From NCBI GenBank assembly GCA_018261615.1, contig JAGTSE010000026.1, positions 1 to 64,000 of the forward strand: 64,000 nucleotides of DNA, written 5' to 3'. The stretch comes from Pseudomonadota bacterium (GTDB lineage: Bacteria > Pseudomonadota > Gammaproteobacteria > Enterobacterales > Enterobacteriaceae). Position 1 is the first letter of the stretch. The number at the start of each line of letters is the position of its first letter. This document shows, in pieces, positions 35,512-44,669 of the stretch. Below the pieces are notes generated by a model, which was not told the origin of the DNA, ran no database searches, and worked only from the letters and a program-made list of their open reading frames with translations. The translations under genes were made by a program, and so were the position numbers.

Positions 35512-35670
35512 GGTTCCTCCCTTGTCCACATTAATTTAATTAATAATCATTATAAAAACATTGCATGGGCGATGACCAGCTAAGATTTTGAAAAAATTAA
35601 TCACAATAATTTATTGATTAATAAAATATTTATATTTATTTTAATGATCACTATAAAAATAATATTGACG

Positions 35671-35686
35671 AGTGACGCAGATCACA
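35671..35686. promoter_or_regulatory. CRP site upstream of the YhcN-type gene
   Basis: GTGA, six bases, TCACA in AGTGACGCAGATCACA keeps nine of ten core positions. It lies 75 bases before the start at 35761, consistent with CRP activation. Confidence 0.55.
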
Positions 35687-35760
35687 TTTATGATTTACCT
35701 ATCGATCGTTAAGTTAATGCTTGCGACGCCCAAGCAAACCATTTTAGAAAGGTAAATCAC

Positions 35761-36018
35761 ATGAAAAGCATTCAATCCCTGATCGCCGTTGCAGTCCTCA
35801 GCTCCCTCTCTTTCGCCAGCATGGCTGCGATAGAAGTTCAGTCTTCTCCGGCTGACCAGCAGAAAGTGGGCGTGATTTCCGCCGATGCCGGTACCAACCT
35901 CTCTTCGCTGGAAAGTGAACTGGCGCAGAAAGCCGATGAAATGGGCGCGAAATCGTTCCGCATCACCTCAGTGACCGGCCCGAACACCCTGCACGGCACC
36001 GCAGTTATTTACAAATAA
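35761..36018 (+). CDS. DUF1471 (YhcN/BhsA/McbA family) periplasmic protein
   Basis: 85 residues: a signal peptide ending SFASMA|AI and one DUF1471 domain (VGVISADAGTNLSSLESELAQKADEMGAKSFRITSV, ending LHGTAVIYK). Family members are small stress-responsive secreted or outer-membrane proteins that affect biofilm and envelope stress. A ribosome site AAAGGT precedes it, and a CRP-like site lies upstream. A second family member follows after 89 bases. Confidence 0.9.
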   Translation: MKSIQSLIAVAVLSSLSFASMAAIEVQSSPADQQKVGVISADAGTNLSSLESELAQKADEMGAKSFRITSVTGPNTLHGTAVIYK

Positions 36019-36107
36019 GACGTTGGCTGGGCCATCAGCCGTAACAGAAGATTTTTAGATTCGGGCAATAACACCCGGCATAAATGAGAAATTTAAGGAA
36101 TAACACC

Positions 36108-36317
36108 ATGAAAACTTTCAATACTATCGCTATCGCTGCTGCACTTTCTGCTCTCTCTTTTGGCGCTTTCGCACAGACCGTTACGGCAACCGGCCGCACG
36201 CTGGATGATGCAGAATCCGTGATTGCCGCCCAGGCGCAAAAAGAAGGTGCGTCTTACAAAATTATTGAAGCCAATACCAATAACAACGTACACATGACAG
36301 CCGAACTGACCAAATAA
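36108..36317 (+). CDS. DUF1471 (YhcN/BhsA family) periplasmic protein, second copy
   Basis: 69 residues starting MKTFNTIAIAAALSALSFGAFA|QT at 36108, where AAGGAA gives a good ribosome site; eight upstream codons are not needed. The mature part (TLDDAESVIAAQAQKEGASYKIIEA, then HMTAELTK) is a single DUF1471 domain. It is diverged from the preceding gene, so the pair is an old tandem duplication. Confidence 0.88.
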   Translation: MKTFNTIAIAAALSALSFGAFAQTVTATGRTLDDAESVIAAQAQKEGASYKIIEANTNNNVHMTAELTK

Positions 36318-36340
36318 GTTTGTTGCGATGTCTGTGTGAG

Positions 36341-36364
36341 AGGCGCCTTCGGGCGCTTTTTTGT
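36341..36364 (+). terminator. Rho-independent terminator
   Basis: GCGCC / GGCGC stem with a TTCG tetraloop followed by a T-run, 24 bases after the second DUF1471 gene. Confidence 0.85.
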
Positions 36365-36432
36365 GCATAGTAAAGGCTGCCAGGCAGCCTTTACGCATTT
36401 ATCGGGGCTGACACTTCAGCCAGGGATAAGTT

Positions 36433-37068
36433 TTATTCAAAATACACCGTTGGATTTTCGGCCAGCAAAACGTATTTCTTGCTGTTTTTATCCAGCGTAC
36501 GGATTTCGCCGCTTTCAATATCGTAAACCCACCCGTGCAAACGCAGCGCGTTGTCACGAAGCCCGACGGCCACAGAAGGATGCGTTTTGATATTGTTCAG
36601 CTGCGCAATCACGTTCTCTTCAACCATCGCATTGACTTTATCGGTCTCGTTTTCAAAAGTCCTTTTCTCAACAACGGCTTTTGCCGCATCTGAATAGTGC
36701 AGCCAGTGGGCTACCGCAGGCATTGACTCCAGACTCTGTGCAGTAGCAATCGCTTTCATAGCGCCGCAGTTAGAGTGACCACAAATCACGATATCCGTCA
36801 CGCCCAGCGCCACAACCGCATATTCGATTGTCGCTGATACACCGCCCGGCTCCGGCCCAAACGATGGCACGATATTACCGGCATTGCGGATAACGAAAAG
36901 CTGGCCCGGCTCCTGTTGCGTCACCAGCTCCGGCACCAGACGGCTGTCTGAGCAGGAGATAAACAACGCTTTCGGGTTCTGGCTGGACGCCAGACTACGG
37001 AACAGCTCTTTACGTTGCGGGAAAATTTCTTTCTGGAAGCTGAGGAAGCCTTCGATGATATGTTGCAT
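36433..37068 (-). CDS. Beta-class carbonic anhydrase (CynT-like)
   Basis: 211 residues. Zinc ligands and catalytic pair are clear: CSDSR (Cys, Asp-Arg dyad) near residue 39 and HSNCGAM (His, Cys) near residue 98. The start [22 protein letters not shown] and [23 protein letters not shown] match CynT-type enzymes more than the housekeeping Can. It interconverts CO2 and bicarbonate. There is no cyanase (cynS) gene nearby, so it is an orphan, perhaps supplying bicarbonate generally. Confidence 0.93.
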   Translation of the reverse strand: MQHIIEGFLSFQKEIFPQRKELFRSLASSQNPKALFISCSDSRLVPELVTQQEPGQLFVIRNAGNIVPSFGPEPGGVSATIEYAVVALGVTDIVICGHSNCGAMKAIATAQSLESMPAVAHWLHYSDAAKAVVEKRTFENETDKVNAMVEENVIAQLNNIKTHPSVAVGLRDNALRLHGWVYDIESGEIRTLDKNSKKYVLLAENPTVYFE

Positions 37069-37183
37069 AGCACGTTCTCTTTTTTCGGTATCTATTTCGG
37101 GTTGAGAAAAACCTCACGCCAAAATTCCCGTATCTTGACGCAAATTGCAATAGTTCTCTTTCTGCATCTCTTTTCGTATTCCG

Positions 37184-38143
37184 TTAGCTTACGGCGAGCC
37201 GCAGGCCAAGATTGGCGGGATAAGGCGCGAAATAGTTCTGTGTTTGCAGATAACTGTCGGGATATTCCGCCAGATAGTGTTGCAGCAATGTTAACGGCGC
37301 AAGGAGGGGCAATAACCCAAGCCGATAGTTGGTGATCACCGACAGCAGTTCGGCACGCTGCCGGTTGGTGAGCTGCCGGGTAAAATAACCCTGAATATGC
37401 ATCAGCACATTGGTGTGATTCTTGCGCGAAGCGACATGCTTGAGGATCGCCATAAACTGCTCGCGGTAAGCAACAAAGAAAGCGTCCAGATCTTGCCACT
37501 CGGCAAGCCGGGCAACAAAAGGCCCGATGTTGCGGTAACCTCCCTGATGATGAGCCAGCAACTGAAGTTTGTAGCGGCTGTGAAACGCCAGCAGATTGCT
37601 GCGGGTTAACCCCTCTTCACGTAGCGCATTCAGCTCACGTAACGCGAAGATCCGCTCGACAAAATTTTCGCACAGCAGCGGATCGTGCAAGCGCCCGTCC
37701 TCTTCTACCGGTAACCACGGGTATTTTTTCAGCAGCGCAGAGGTAAACAGACCCGTGCCCTCTTTACGCCCGCGATGGCCCTGCTCATCATACAACCGTA
37801 CACGTTCCATCCCGCAACTGGGCGATTTAGCGCAGACAATAAAGCCGGATAAGTTACTGATGGAAGGCAGGAACCGCTCGGCAAAGTCAGCCATTTTGGC
37901 CGTCACATCTTCTTGCGGATCGTGGCTAAAACGCATGCGGGTGTCGCCATCGGTCGTCTGGATCAGACGCAGCGCCGGACGAGGAACCGGCAGGCCAATG
38001 GCCATCTCCGGGCAGACAGGCTTAAACGTGACCCACTGCGCCAGGTCATCCATGACAAACCCCATGCGCTTATGTCCTCCGTCGAAGCGCACTGCGGATC
38101 CAGTCAGACATCCGCTAATCCCAATCGTGGGTTGATGGTTCAT
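37184..38143 (-). CDS. DUF523-DUF1722 fusion protein (YbgA-like)
   Basis: 319 residues. The N-terminal DUF523 part holds cysteines C12 (SGCLTG), C44 (VCPE), C104 and C110 (AKSPSCG); in the related TudS desulfidases three such cysteines hold a [4Fe-4S] cluster that removes sulfur from thiouracil. The C-terminal DUF1722 domain (HSRYKLQLLAHHQGGYRNIG, FTRQLTNRQRAELLSVI) is the YbgA part. Thiolated nucleobase desulfuration is therefore plausible but not shown. In many enterobacteria ybgA pairs with photolyase; here a MerR regulator follows instead. Confidence 0.87.
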   Translation of the reverse strand: MNHQPTIGISGCLTGSAVRFDGGHKRMGFVMDDLAQWVTFKPVCPEMAIGLPVPRPALRLIQTTDGDTRMRFSHDPQEDVTAKMADFAERFLPSISNLSGFIVCAKSPSCGMERVRLYDEQGHRGRKEGTGLFTSALLKKYPWLPVEEDGRLHDPLLCENFVERIFALRELNALREEGLTRSNLLAFHSRYKLQLLAHHQGGYRNIGPFVARLAEWQDLDAFFVAYREQFMAILKHVASRKNHTNVLMHIQGYFTRQLTNRQRAELLSVITNYRLGLLPLLAPLTLLQHYLAEYPDSYLQTQNYFAPYPANLGLRLAVS

Positions 38144-38295
38144 AAATGCCCCCTGCGCTTAACGGGTATAAAAAGACTTACTTTAAAAATTACACAACAA
38201 AGTATATTTGTCTAAGTTTTATAGATGGAATTTATAAATAAACAAAGATTACAAAGCATTATGAAAAATAAAAATTTAATCTAATGGGAGTGTTT

Positions 38296-39021
38296 TTAAA
38301 GGGTAATCACGTCGAGGGAGACAACCTGCTGCCACTGCGTAATCTGTTTTTTACGCGCGGCGGTCAGCTTTCCGCTGGTCACCAGCAGCCATTTACGCTG
38401 CGGGAAGATCTCTGGCGCCAGCATTGCCGGAGGAGACGGGAGAATATCAATACGCTGCCCCTGCCCGGTGCGCAGTAACGCCTCAAGCCAGATTTCACAA
38501 GGATCGTTGAGGTGCCAGCCAGTGAGCAGATAGTGTTCGCCGGGCGCTTTTTTATCCCCTTCCAGACAAAACGCTGTGTAGGAAATAATGATGCCATCGA
38601 GAATTTCCCGCAGGGTCATCATCGCCGCGACATTCGCCGACACCAGGCCACGCAGCGGACGCAACACTTCGCGCACCAGCTCGCCCCTTGGATATTCACG
38701 ACCTGAGTTATAAATGAGCTGACGCAGGGATTCGATTTTGCCCTCTTTCAGATGCTGAAGCATCGTCTGTTGAAGCGTCAGCCAGTTATTCGCATGACGA
38801 CTACCCGGACGCGCCAGCAGAGGTTTCACCTGGCTAACAGGCACGCCTTTTTTTATCCAGTCGAGTATTTTTAGCGCCTGCTGCACATCGTCATCGCTGT
38901 ACAACCTATGTCCGCCTTCAGTGCGCAGCGGCTTGAGCAGACCATAACGGCTCTGCCATGCACGTAGCGTCGTGGCGGGGATCCCGCAAAGCCTGGCAAA
39001 TTCGCCGATCGAGTAGGACAT
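38296..39021 (-). CDS. MerR-family transcriptional regulator (MlrA/BluR-like)
   Basis: About 241 residues starting MSYSIGEFARLCGIPATTLRAWQSRYGLLKPLRTEGGHRLYSDDD at 39021, the MerR winged helix with the RYGLL and GGHRLY motifs of the MlrA/BluR (YcgE/YcgF-linked) subgroup. The C-terminal part is helical and resembles the cobalamin-binding-like domain of that group, but lacks an obvious DxHxxG B12 motif. An upstream start at 39054 is possible. It may control the DUF523-DUF1722 gene, which lies about 150 bases away on the same strand. Confidence 0.85.
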   Translation of the reverse strand: MSYSIGEFARLCGIPATTLRAWQSRYGLLKPLRTEGGHRLYSDDDVQQALKILDWIKKGVPVSQVKPLLARPGSRHANNWLTLQQTMLQHLKEGKIESLRQLIYNSGREYPRGELVREVLRPLRGLVSANVAAMMTLREILDGIIISYTAFCLEGDKKAPGEHYLLTGWHLNDPCEIWLEALLRTGQGQRIDILPSPPAMLAPEIFPQRKWLLVTSGKLTAARKKQITQWQQVVSLDVITL

Positions 39022-39135
39022 AGGCTGCGCCTGATGAGAGAGAATAACGTTCAATATATCACGGATATTTTCTTGTTGAATGAAGCACCTGCCCGCCAGC
39101 CGGAGTGCCGTAACCCTTTACTGGTTGCTATCGCA

Positions 39136-39297
39136 TTAATCCAAAGGATAGCACTGCGTCCAGTTGTAATTGATGCGGGCCAGTTTCAGACTGCCAGCAA
39201 CATCACCATAATCACGCCCCTGCCGGGCGAGGAAGAATTCCCGCAGCGTCTGCGGCAAGTATGTTGCGCCGTAACGTAACAGGGTAATCCCCCCGAA
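39136..39297 (-). pseudogene. 3' fragment of an unrecognised gene
   Basis: One minus-strand frame stays open from the IS remnant to a stop at 39136-39138. It reads LPQTLREFFLARQGRDYGD then SLKLARINYNW, has protein-like composition and lacks a start. I cannot name the family. It is probably the tail of a gene interrupted by the adjacent insertion sequence. Confidence 0.35.
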
Positions 39298-39354
39298 AAA
39301 ACCAGCGCATGCATAAGTGGAATTTTCTCCTAACCTGAATGCAGGGGGATTTCA

Positions 39355-39468
39355 ATGAAGCGATCACGTTTTACTGACAGTCAGATCATCGCCATTCTCA
39401 AACAGGCTGAGGCGGGTACGCCAGTTTCTGAATTGTGCCGGGAGCATGGCATCAGCAGTGCCAGATGA
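39355..39468 (+). mobile_element. IS3-family transposase OrfA fragment
   Basis: 37 codons from ATG to TGA reading MKRSRFTDSQIIAILKQAEA and ending CREHGISSAR, the start of the IS3-family (IS407-like group) OrfA helix-turn-helix. It stops just where the conserved FYKWRSKYGG would follow, so only the first third of OrfA survives. A ribosome-site-like AGGGGGA precedes it. Confidence 0.8.
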
Positions 39469-39519
39469 AGACATTACTAACATCGCGGTATTTTACTCAG
39501 CAGGAAGCAGGTCAAGGGA

Positions 39520-39678
39520 ATATCCAGAGAGCTGGTAGCAAAACGTCGCATTAGGGACATTGCTGACACATTATCAAGATCCCCCTCAACCACCAATCGC
39601 GAGATCAAAAGGGTCGAAGGTGCAGAACAATACCGTGCAGCAAAAGCGGATATTGGCGAAACTTATCTAAAGATGTGA
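39520..39678 (+). mobile_element. IS30-family transposase fragment
   Basis: A frame reads ISRELVAKRRIRDIADTLSR, then SPSTTNREIKR and EQYRAAKAD, ending in TGA. This is the N-terminal helix-turn-helix of an IS30-type transposase; no catalytic DDE part remains. Together with the IS3 fragment it marks a deletion-prone scar between the MerR gene and the amino acid importer. Confidence 0.65.
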
Positions 39679-40120
39679 TGTACTGATGCACCAGAGCAGT
39701 GCCTCTTATTGCAATGAGTTGTTAACCATTTCTGATTATTATTCCATCAATAACAGTATTCCGCCAACTCGATCCAATGACGTACGATGCTGTCAAAATC
39801 ACTCCCGCAGAGCACGTTGCACCACTGGCATACCCTAAACCTCTGCCAATGACTCGGCAGCACCGCCCACATGCTGAAGAATCCGGACACTGGCTTGAAC
39901 AACAACATTTCGTCACATCCATGCGCAACTCGCGAACCTAGTTGCTAAAGGCCCAGCCCTTGACATAGTTCCTTGCCACCTTCTCAGTGCATAGAAGCGT
40001 TCAAGCGCACAAGATCGCACCTCAGCTCGATACTGGTGAAGCCAAAACACGCACTAATTGATGACGAACCACCGATACAGCGGTCCATCATTGGGCAGCA
40101 AAATTGACACAGCAACTCCG
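39679..40120. other. Gene-free scar next to the IS remnants
   Basis: About 440 bases with no convincing gene on either strand and no clear inverted repeats. Composition is mixed and unlike the flanking operons. It is probably decayed mobile-element or recombination debris. Confidence 0.4.
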
Positions 40121-40855
40121 TTAATTCAGTAAATCGCTAAGGAAACGTCGTGCGCGTGGATGCTTCGGTGCGCTAAAGAATTGCTCCGGCGTTGCCTTTT
40201 CCAGAATCTGCCCCTGATCCATAAACCAGATCGTGTCCGCCACATCCCGGGCGAAGTGCATTTCGTGGGTCACACACATCATGGTCATCCCTTCCTGGGC
40301 CAGCGAACGCATAACGCTTAAGACCTCGCCCACCATTTCCGGATCCAGCGCCGACGTTGGCTCATCGAACAGCATCACCGGCGGCTTCATCGCCAGCGCA
40401 CGGGCAATAGCAACACGCTGCTGCTGCCCACCGGAAAGCTGCGCCGGATAGGCGTTCGCCTTGTGCGACAAGCCCACGCGCTCCAGCAATTCCCCGGCGT
40501 GTTTACGCGCCTCGGAGCGTTTGGTGCCCAGCACTTTTACCGGTGACATCATGATGTTGTCCATCACCGACACGTGGGGGAACAGATTGAAGTTCTGAAA
40601 GACGAAACCTATTCGCGTACGCAGTTGGTTCAGGCGCGTGCTGCTGCCGTGGATATCGATACCGTCAAACAGAATCTGCCCCTGCTCGATAGGCTCCAGG
40701 CGGTTGACCGTGCGAATCAGCGTCGATTTTCCGGAGCCAGAGGGGCCACACACCACCACCACTTCCCCCGCTTTGACTTCAGCGCTGAGGTCGGTCAGGG
40801 CCTGGTAATCGCCATACCACTTGTTGACCTGATTAAACAAAATCATCGGGATCAT
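40121..40855 (-). CDS. Polar amino acid ABC transporter ATP-binding protein
   Basis: 244-residue ATPase of the GlnQ/GltL class: Walker [14 protein letters not shown], signature [15 protein letters not shown], Walker [16 protein letters not shown] and H-loop MCVTHEM. The [16 protein letters not shown] segment is typical of glutamine/glutamate importers. It overlaps the upstream permease by four bases. The matching binding protein is probably the one at 48956-49792. Confidence 0.93.
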   Translation of the reverse strand: MIPMILFNQVNKWYGDYQALTDLSAEVKAGEVVVVCGPSGSGKSTLIRTVNRLEPIEQGQILFDGIDIHGSSTRLNQLRTRIGFVFQNFNLFPHVSVMDNIMMSPVKVLGTKRSEARKHAGELLERVGLSHKANAYPAQLSGGQQQRVAIARALAMKPPVMLFDEPTSALDPEMVGEVLSVMRSLAQEGMTMMCVTHEMHFARDVADTIWFMDQGQILEKATPEQFFSAPKHPRARRFLSDLLN

Positions 40856-41622
40856 GATGTTTCCTTATTAAGTTTGCGGTTGGCAAAGAAAAGGGGATCG
40901 TTCTGTTCTTCTCCCCGCTGCGGCTGCGCATTGAGCCGTTTGTTAGCAATCCAGCTCTCAAGTCGGTTTGCCAGCCAGGTCAGGCTAAAACAGATGAGGT
41001 AGTAACTCAGGGCCACGATGGCGAAGACCTGAAACGGTTTGGTAAGGAGCTGGTTGCTGACCTGGTTTGCCGCATAGGTCAGTTCCGGGACGTTGATGAC
41101 ATAGCCCAGCGTACTGTCCTTGATGATCGACACCAGTTGGCTCACCAGGCTCGGCAGCGAGTTGAACAACGCCTGCGGTAAAATCACCAGCCGCAGGGTT
41201 TTCAGATAGCTCATCCCCAGCGCCCGCGACGCCTCATATTGCCCCTGCGGTAACGCCTGAATCCCGCCGCGTACAATCTCGGCAATGTAAGCGCTTTCGT
41301 AGATAACCAGCGTACAGAGCATGGTGGAGAAGCCGCTGATATTCTGCCCAATCAGCATAGGCACGCAGAAATAGGTCCAGAACACGACCATCATCAGCGG
41401 GATGCCGCGCAGGGTGTAGCCCCAGCAGGCCGCCGCCCAGCGCAGCCCGCGCCACGGGGATAATCGCGCCAGCCCAACCAGCACGCCCAGCGGGAAAGAG
41501 AGCACCACTGCCAGCAGGGAAATCACCAGCGTGCACAGTACGCCCCCAAGCGGACCGTTCGGGTACTGCCCCATCAGGAGCAGCATGCCGTGATCCTGCA
41601 AAATGGTAAAAACGTCAAACAT
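40852..41622 (-). CDS. Polar amino acid ABC transporter permease (GltK/HisM family)
   Basis: 256-residue membrane protein with about five helices. The EAA-loop is readable as [37 protein letters not shown], a hallmark of the family. A charged C-terminal tail follows the last helix. It sits between the ATPase and the second permease and forms the channel heterodimer. Confidence 0.92.
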   Translation of the reverse strand: MFDVFTILQDHGMLLLMGQYPNGPLGGVLCTLVISLLAVVLSFPLGVLVGLARLSPWRGLRWAAACWGYTLRGIPLMMVVFWTYFCVPMLIGQNISGFSTMLCTLVIYESAYIAEIVRGGIQALPQGQYEASRALGMSYLKTLRLVILPQALFNSLPSLVSQLVSIIKDSTLGYVINVPELTYAANQVSNQLLTKPFQVFAIVALSYYLICFSLTWLANRLESWIANKRLNAQPQRGEEQNDPLFFANRKLNKETS

Positions 41623-41627
41623 AGTGA

Positions 41628-42323
41628 TTACCTCGCGTACACGCGTTGAAAATGACGGCCTAACAGCGCACCCAGTCCCATCAGCAGCAGCGAAAACGCC
41701 AGATAGCCTAATGTGCCGATGGCATAGGCCTCAAAGGTGCGAAAGGTCTGGTTCTCAAGATCGCGCGTCACGTAGGTCAACTCAGTGACCCCGATGACCA
41801 TCGCAAGGCTGGTGTTTTTGAACAGCAGCACGGTGTGGTTAATCAGTGCCGGCAAGGCGTTACGGATCCCCTGCGGCAGGATCACCGAGCCCATTGACCG
41901 CATATAGCTCATACCCAGCGCCCGTGCCGCCTCGTTTTGTCCATCCGGAATGGCGCGCAGGCCGCTGCGAATATCTTCACAAAAGTAGGCGGCCTGGCAT
42001 AATCCCAACGCAAACATCGAGAAGAGGAACTCGGCGTTGAAATCGTTGATCCACATCTGTACCGACTCCGGCAGCAGCGTCGGAATGGCGAAATACCACA
42101 TCATCAACTGGATAAGCGTAGGCACATTGCGGTGATACGAGACGTAAGCAGCCACCAGGCGCATGGCGATGCGGTTTTCCGACAGGCGGACAACCAGCAG
42201 CAGCAACGCGATAAACATGGCCAGCAGCCAGGCGCCCAACGCCAGTTCCAGCGTGACGGTCGCGCCCTTCACGATCATCTCGCCATAGTGGCCTGTTAAA
42301 ATGGTACTAAAATCGAGCGCCAT
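41628..42323 (-). CDS. Polar amino acid ABC transporter permease (GltJ family)
   Basis: 231-residue partner permease. The EAA-loop is DIRSGLRAIPDGQNEAARALGMSYMRSMGSVILPQ. The N-terminal layout MALDFSTILTGHYGEMIVKG resembles GltJ of glutamate/aspartate importers. It ends five bases before the next permease starts and lies 22 bases after the SDR gene, so all four appear to be one transcription unit. Confidence 0.92.
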   Translation of the reverse strand: MALDFSTILTGHYGEMIVKGATVTLELALGAWLLAMFIALLLLVVRLSENRIAMRLVAAYVSYHRNVPTLIQLMMWYFAIPTLLPESVQMWINDFNAEFLFSMFALGLCQAAYFCEDIRSGLRAIPDGQNEAARALGMSYMRSMGSVILPQGIRNALPALINHTVLLFKNTSLAMVIGVTELTYVTRDLENQTFRTFEAYAIGTLGYLAFSLLLMGLGALLGRHFQRVYAR

Positions 42324-42345
42324 AATGAGCCTCCTGTTAACCCGC

Positions 42346-43098
42346 TTAGACTGCGTTTTCGCCGGGACGCATGGTAGAAAGCCCGCCAGGAACCTGCAGC
42401 GTAGGTGTGATTTCGATATTGCCGATGTTCACCGCAATCGGGGCACTAACGGCAAAGGCCACGCAATCGGCGATATCTTTTGCCTGCGGCAGTTCAAAGC
42501 CATCGATAAAACGCTTACGCGCCTCTTCATGATCGCCAGAGACGTTGCCGAAAATATCGGTCGCCACACGCCCCGGACAGATTTCGGTAATGCGCACGCG
42601 CTTACCGTAGCAGTCAATGCGCAGCTGGCGCGAAAGCGCATGAACGCCCGCTTTGGTGGCGTGATAGACGGAGTTGCCGTTGAAGTTGTAAATCGCTGCA
42701 ATCGAGGTGATGTTGATGACGTGGCCGCAGTCGCGCGTCACCATTCCCGGCACCAGCAAACGGCACAGGTGCAACACCGCGCGCAGGTTGACGTTGAGCT
42801 GGGTTTCAATCACCTCTTCACTGGCATCAAGAATGGAGCCGGGGTGCGACACGCCGGCGTTGTTCACCAGAATATCCACCTGCAGGTCACGGCATAAGCG
42901 GGTTAGCGCCTCGAGGTCGGCGACGTCGACAGCATGCGGAATGCAACCGGTACGATCCGCCAGTGCGGCCAGTTGTTCCCGACGGCGCGCCACGGCGTGT
43001 ACGGTTATCCCTTCCTGGCACAAACGTTCAACAATGGCTTCACCCATCCCGGCGGATGCACCGGTAACCAGTGCGACTTTATAATCTGAAAATGGCAT
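42346..43098 (-). CDS. Short-chain dehydrogenase/reductase (YdfG-like)
   Basis: 250-residue classical SDR: cofactor motif VTGASAGMGEA near residue 12, NNAGV, catalytic Ser in INITSIAAIYN, and YHATK with the active-site Tyr and Lys. The C-terminal half resembles the serine/3-hydroxy-acid dehydrogenase YdfG. It is the first gene of the unit feeding into the amino acid importer, so it may oxidise a hydroxy-amino acid side product. The substrate is unknown. Confidence 0.87.
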   Translation of the reverse strand: MPFSDYKVALVTGASAGMGEAIVERLCQEGITVHAVARRREQLAALADRTGCIPHAVDVADLEALTRLCRDLQVDILVNNAGVSHPGSILDASEEVIETQLNVNLRAVLHLCRLLVPGMVTRDCGHVINITSIAAIYNFNGNSVYHATKAGVHALSRQLRIDCYGKRVRITEICPGRVATDIFGNVSGDHEEARKRFIDGFELPQAKDIADCVAFAVSAPIAVNIGNIEITPTLQVPGGLSTMRPGENAV

Positions 43099-43206
43099 GT
43101 TGCCTCTCCTGTCATCACGGCATTTCTGAGATGCCGCATCGTATTTATTGCGTATTTTTGACTCTATTCAGTTATGCCTCAGCGGTATAAGACATAAATA
43201 GTTTGA

Positions 43207-43748
43207 GGCAATAAGGGGGACTTATAATCCTGAACAAGATGAGTCATCTGGTTGAATTTTAGCGATTTCCTGACCGAATTCCACGGCATCCCCCTCGCTC
43301 ACAACAAAGGAAATCAGCCGCCCGTAAACCGGACTGCGTACGGGAAGATAGAGTGCGCCAACTTTGACCATGGCCAGTAAATCCTGCGCGGCAATTGGAC
43401 TGCCCGGAACGACGAAATTCTCCGCAAGCAAGGGATGGCGCAGCAGCACCCGCCCCGGTGCCGGAGAACACAAAGGCGTAAAACGCGGCGGTTCATCCAC
43501 CGCTGGAGGAGAGGCCATCGACGGCGTGGTCGTGAGATGAACGGACCACGCCCTGCCTTTTAACACGAGATGAGAAATTGACGTGGCGCGCAGGCTTTCG
43601 GTGAGCTGCGCCAGCGCCTCAAGAGTGACTGTTTTTTCCATAGTGACCCGGTACTGGCTGTTGTCTTCGTGAATGTTTTCACTCTATCCCGCACTCGCGA
43701 CTGGCCAGTAAGAGGGTTTCGCTTTACGGCAATAAGGGAGACTTATTA
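43207..43748. repeat. Imperfect direct repeats around the BCCP-like gene
   Basis: A 21-base sequence starting GGCAATAAGGG lies at 43207-43227 and again at 43728-43748, with 19 of 21 positions identical. Each copy spans the stop codon of a minus-strand gene (BCCP-like at 43222, LysR at 43746). The pair brackets the BCCP-like gene and its promoter. Confidence 0.7.
43222..43641 (-). CDS. Biotin carboxyl carrier-like protein lacking the biotinyl lysine
   Basis: 139 residues with AccB-like layout: an N-terminal helix pair (LEALAQLTESLRATSISHLVL), a proline-rich linker and a biotinyl/lipoyl-type beta barrel (CSPAPGRVLL, SPVYGRLISFVVSEGDAVEFGQEIAKIQ). Where AccB has EAMKM this protein reads VKVGALYL, so the aligned biotinylated lysine is alanine. 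It cannot carry biotin in the usual way. It lies between the importer operon and its LysR gene, near pxpABC, a context where AccB/AccC paralogues often occur. It may be structural, lipoyl-like or degenerate. Confidence 0.75.
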   Translation of the reverse strand: MEKTVTLEALAQLTESLRATSISHLVLKGRAWSVHLTTTPSMASPPAVDEPPRFTPLCSPAPGRVLLRHPLLAENFVVPGSPIAAQDLLAMVKVGALYLPVRSPVYGRLISFVVSEGDAVEFGQEIAKIQPDDSSCSGL

Positions 43749-44669
43749 GCTCACCAGCGTCAGGGGTCGGTTATCCGGCGTGCGGGTCGAGACCAGCGAC
43801 AGCAGGATCGATTTCACCGCTTCGGCAGGCTCAGACAGCGGCAGATGATCCGAAATACAAAACGACAGTGATGCATGGACATCCGGTTTAATGATTTTTG
43901 CCATCCAGGCATCGGACGCTTTCAGCATCGCGCGGGCGGCAGCTTCCGGCATGATCGTACAGCCCAGCCCGGCCGCTAGCGCCGCATTGAGGGTGGTTTG
44001 CGATTCAATTTCACAGGCGACCCGGTAATCCAGTCCCTCTTTGACGAAAGCATCATCCACCACTTTGCGCATGATGTTGTAGATGCGCGGCAGGAATAGG
44101 TCATAACGCGCCACGTCAGACAGCGCGATCTCTTTGACCGGCTTATCCAGGCTGTTCGGGCAAACAAAACAGAGGTGCTCTTTCATCAACGGAATAAACC
44201 GCAGCCCGTGAATGGAACGGTTATCGTAAATCACCGCCATATCCATTCGCCCGTTCATGATGAGCTCACTTAAGGTCGTACCGAAGTTTTCATTGAAATA
44301 GAGCACAATGCCGGGATGCTGGCGCTGCACCTCTTGCATCAGCGGAATGGCCAACTGCTGCGCCGCCGTTCCGGGCGCCAGCCCCACTGAGACATTACCG
44401 CACAGCTCCATGCCCGAGCGGTCAATCGCACTCTGCGCCTGCGCGCACTGGCGTAGAATCGCTTGGGCATGGGTATAAAGGATGGTGCCTGCGGTGGTGG
44501 GCGTCACGCCGCGCTTGGTACGAATCAATAGTTGCTGATTGACCTCCCCTTCCAGCGTCGCGAGCTGCTGGCTGAGGGCGGGCTGAGCGATATGCAGGAT
44601 ATCCGCCGCCTGGGTTAAGCTGCCCACATCGACAATTTTGATAAAATATTTCAGACGACGCAGATTCAT
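43746..44669 (-). CDS. LysR-family transcriptional regulator (Nac/Cbl-like)
   Basis: 307 residues starting MNLRRLKYFIKIVDVGSLTQAADILHIAQPALSQQLATLE, which closely resembles the nitrogen assimilation control protein Nac and its relatives. The effector domain contains VGLAPGTAAQQLAIPLMQEVQ and RMDMAVIYDN. It lies upstream of the BCCP-like gene on the same strand and opposite the aminotransferase, so it is the likely local regulator of the pyroglutamate/amino acid island. Confidence 0.87.
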   Translation of the reverse strand: MNLRRLKYFIKIVDVGSLTQAADILHIAQPALSQQLATLEGEVNQQLLIRTKRGVTPTTAGTILYTHAQAILRQCAQAQSAIDRSGMELCGNVSVGLAPGTAAQQLAIPLMQEVQRQHPGIVLYFNENFGTTLSELIMNGRMDMAVIYDNRSIHGLRFIPLMKEHLCFVCPNSLDKPVKEIALSDVARYDLFLPRIYNIMRKVVDDAFVKEGLDYRVACEIESQTTLNAALAAGLGCTIMPEAAARAMLKASDAWMAKIIKPDVHASLSFCISDHLPLSEPAEAVKSILLSLVSTRTPDNRPLTLVS

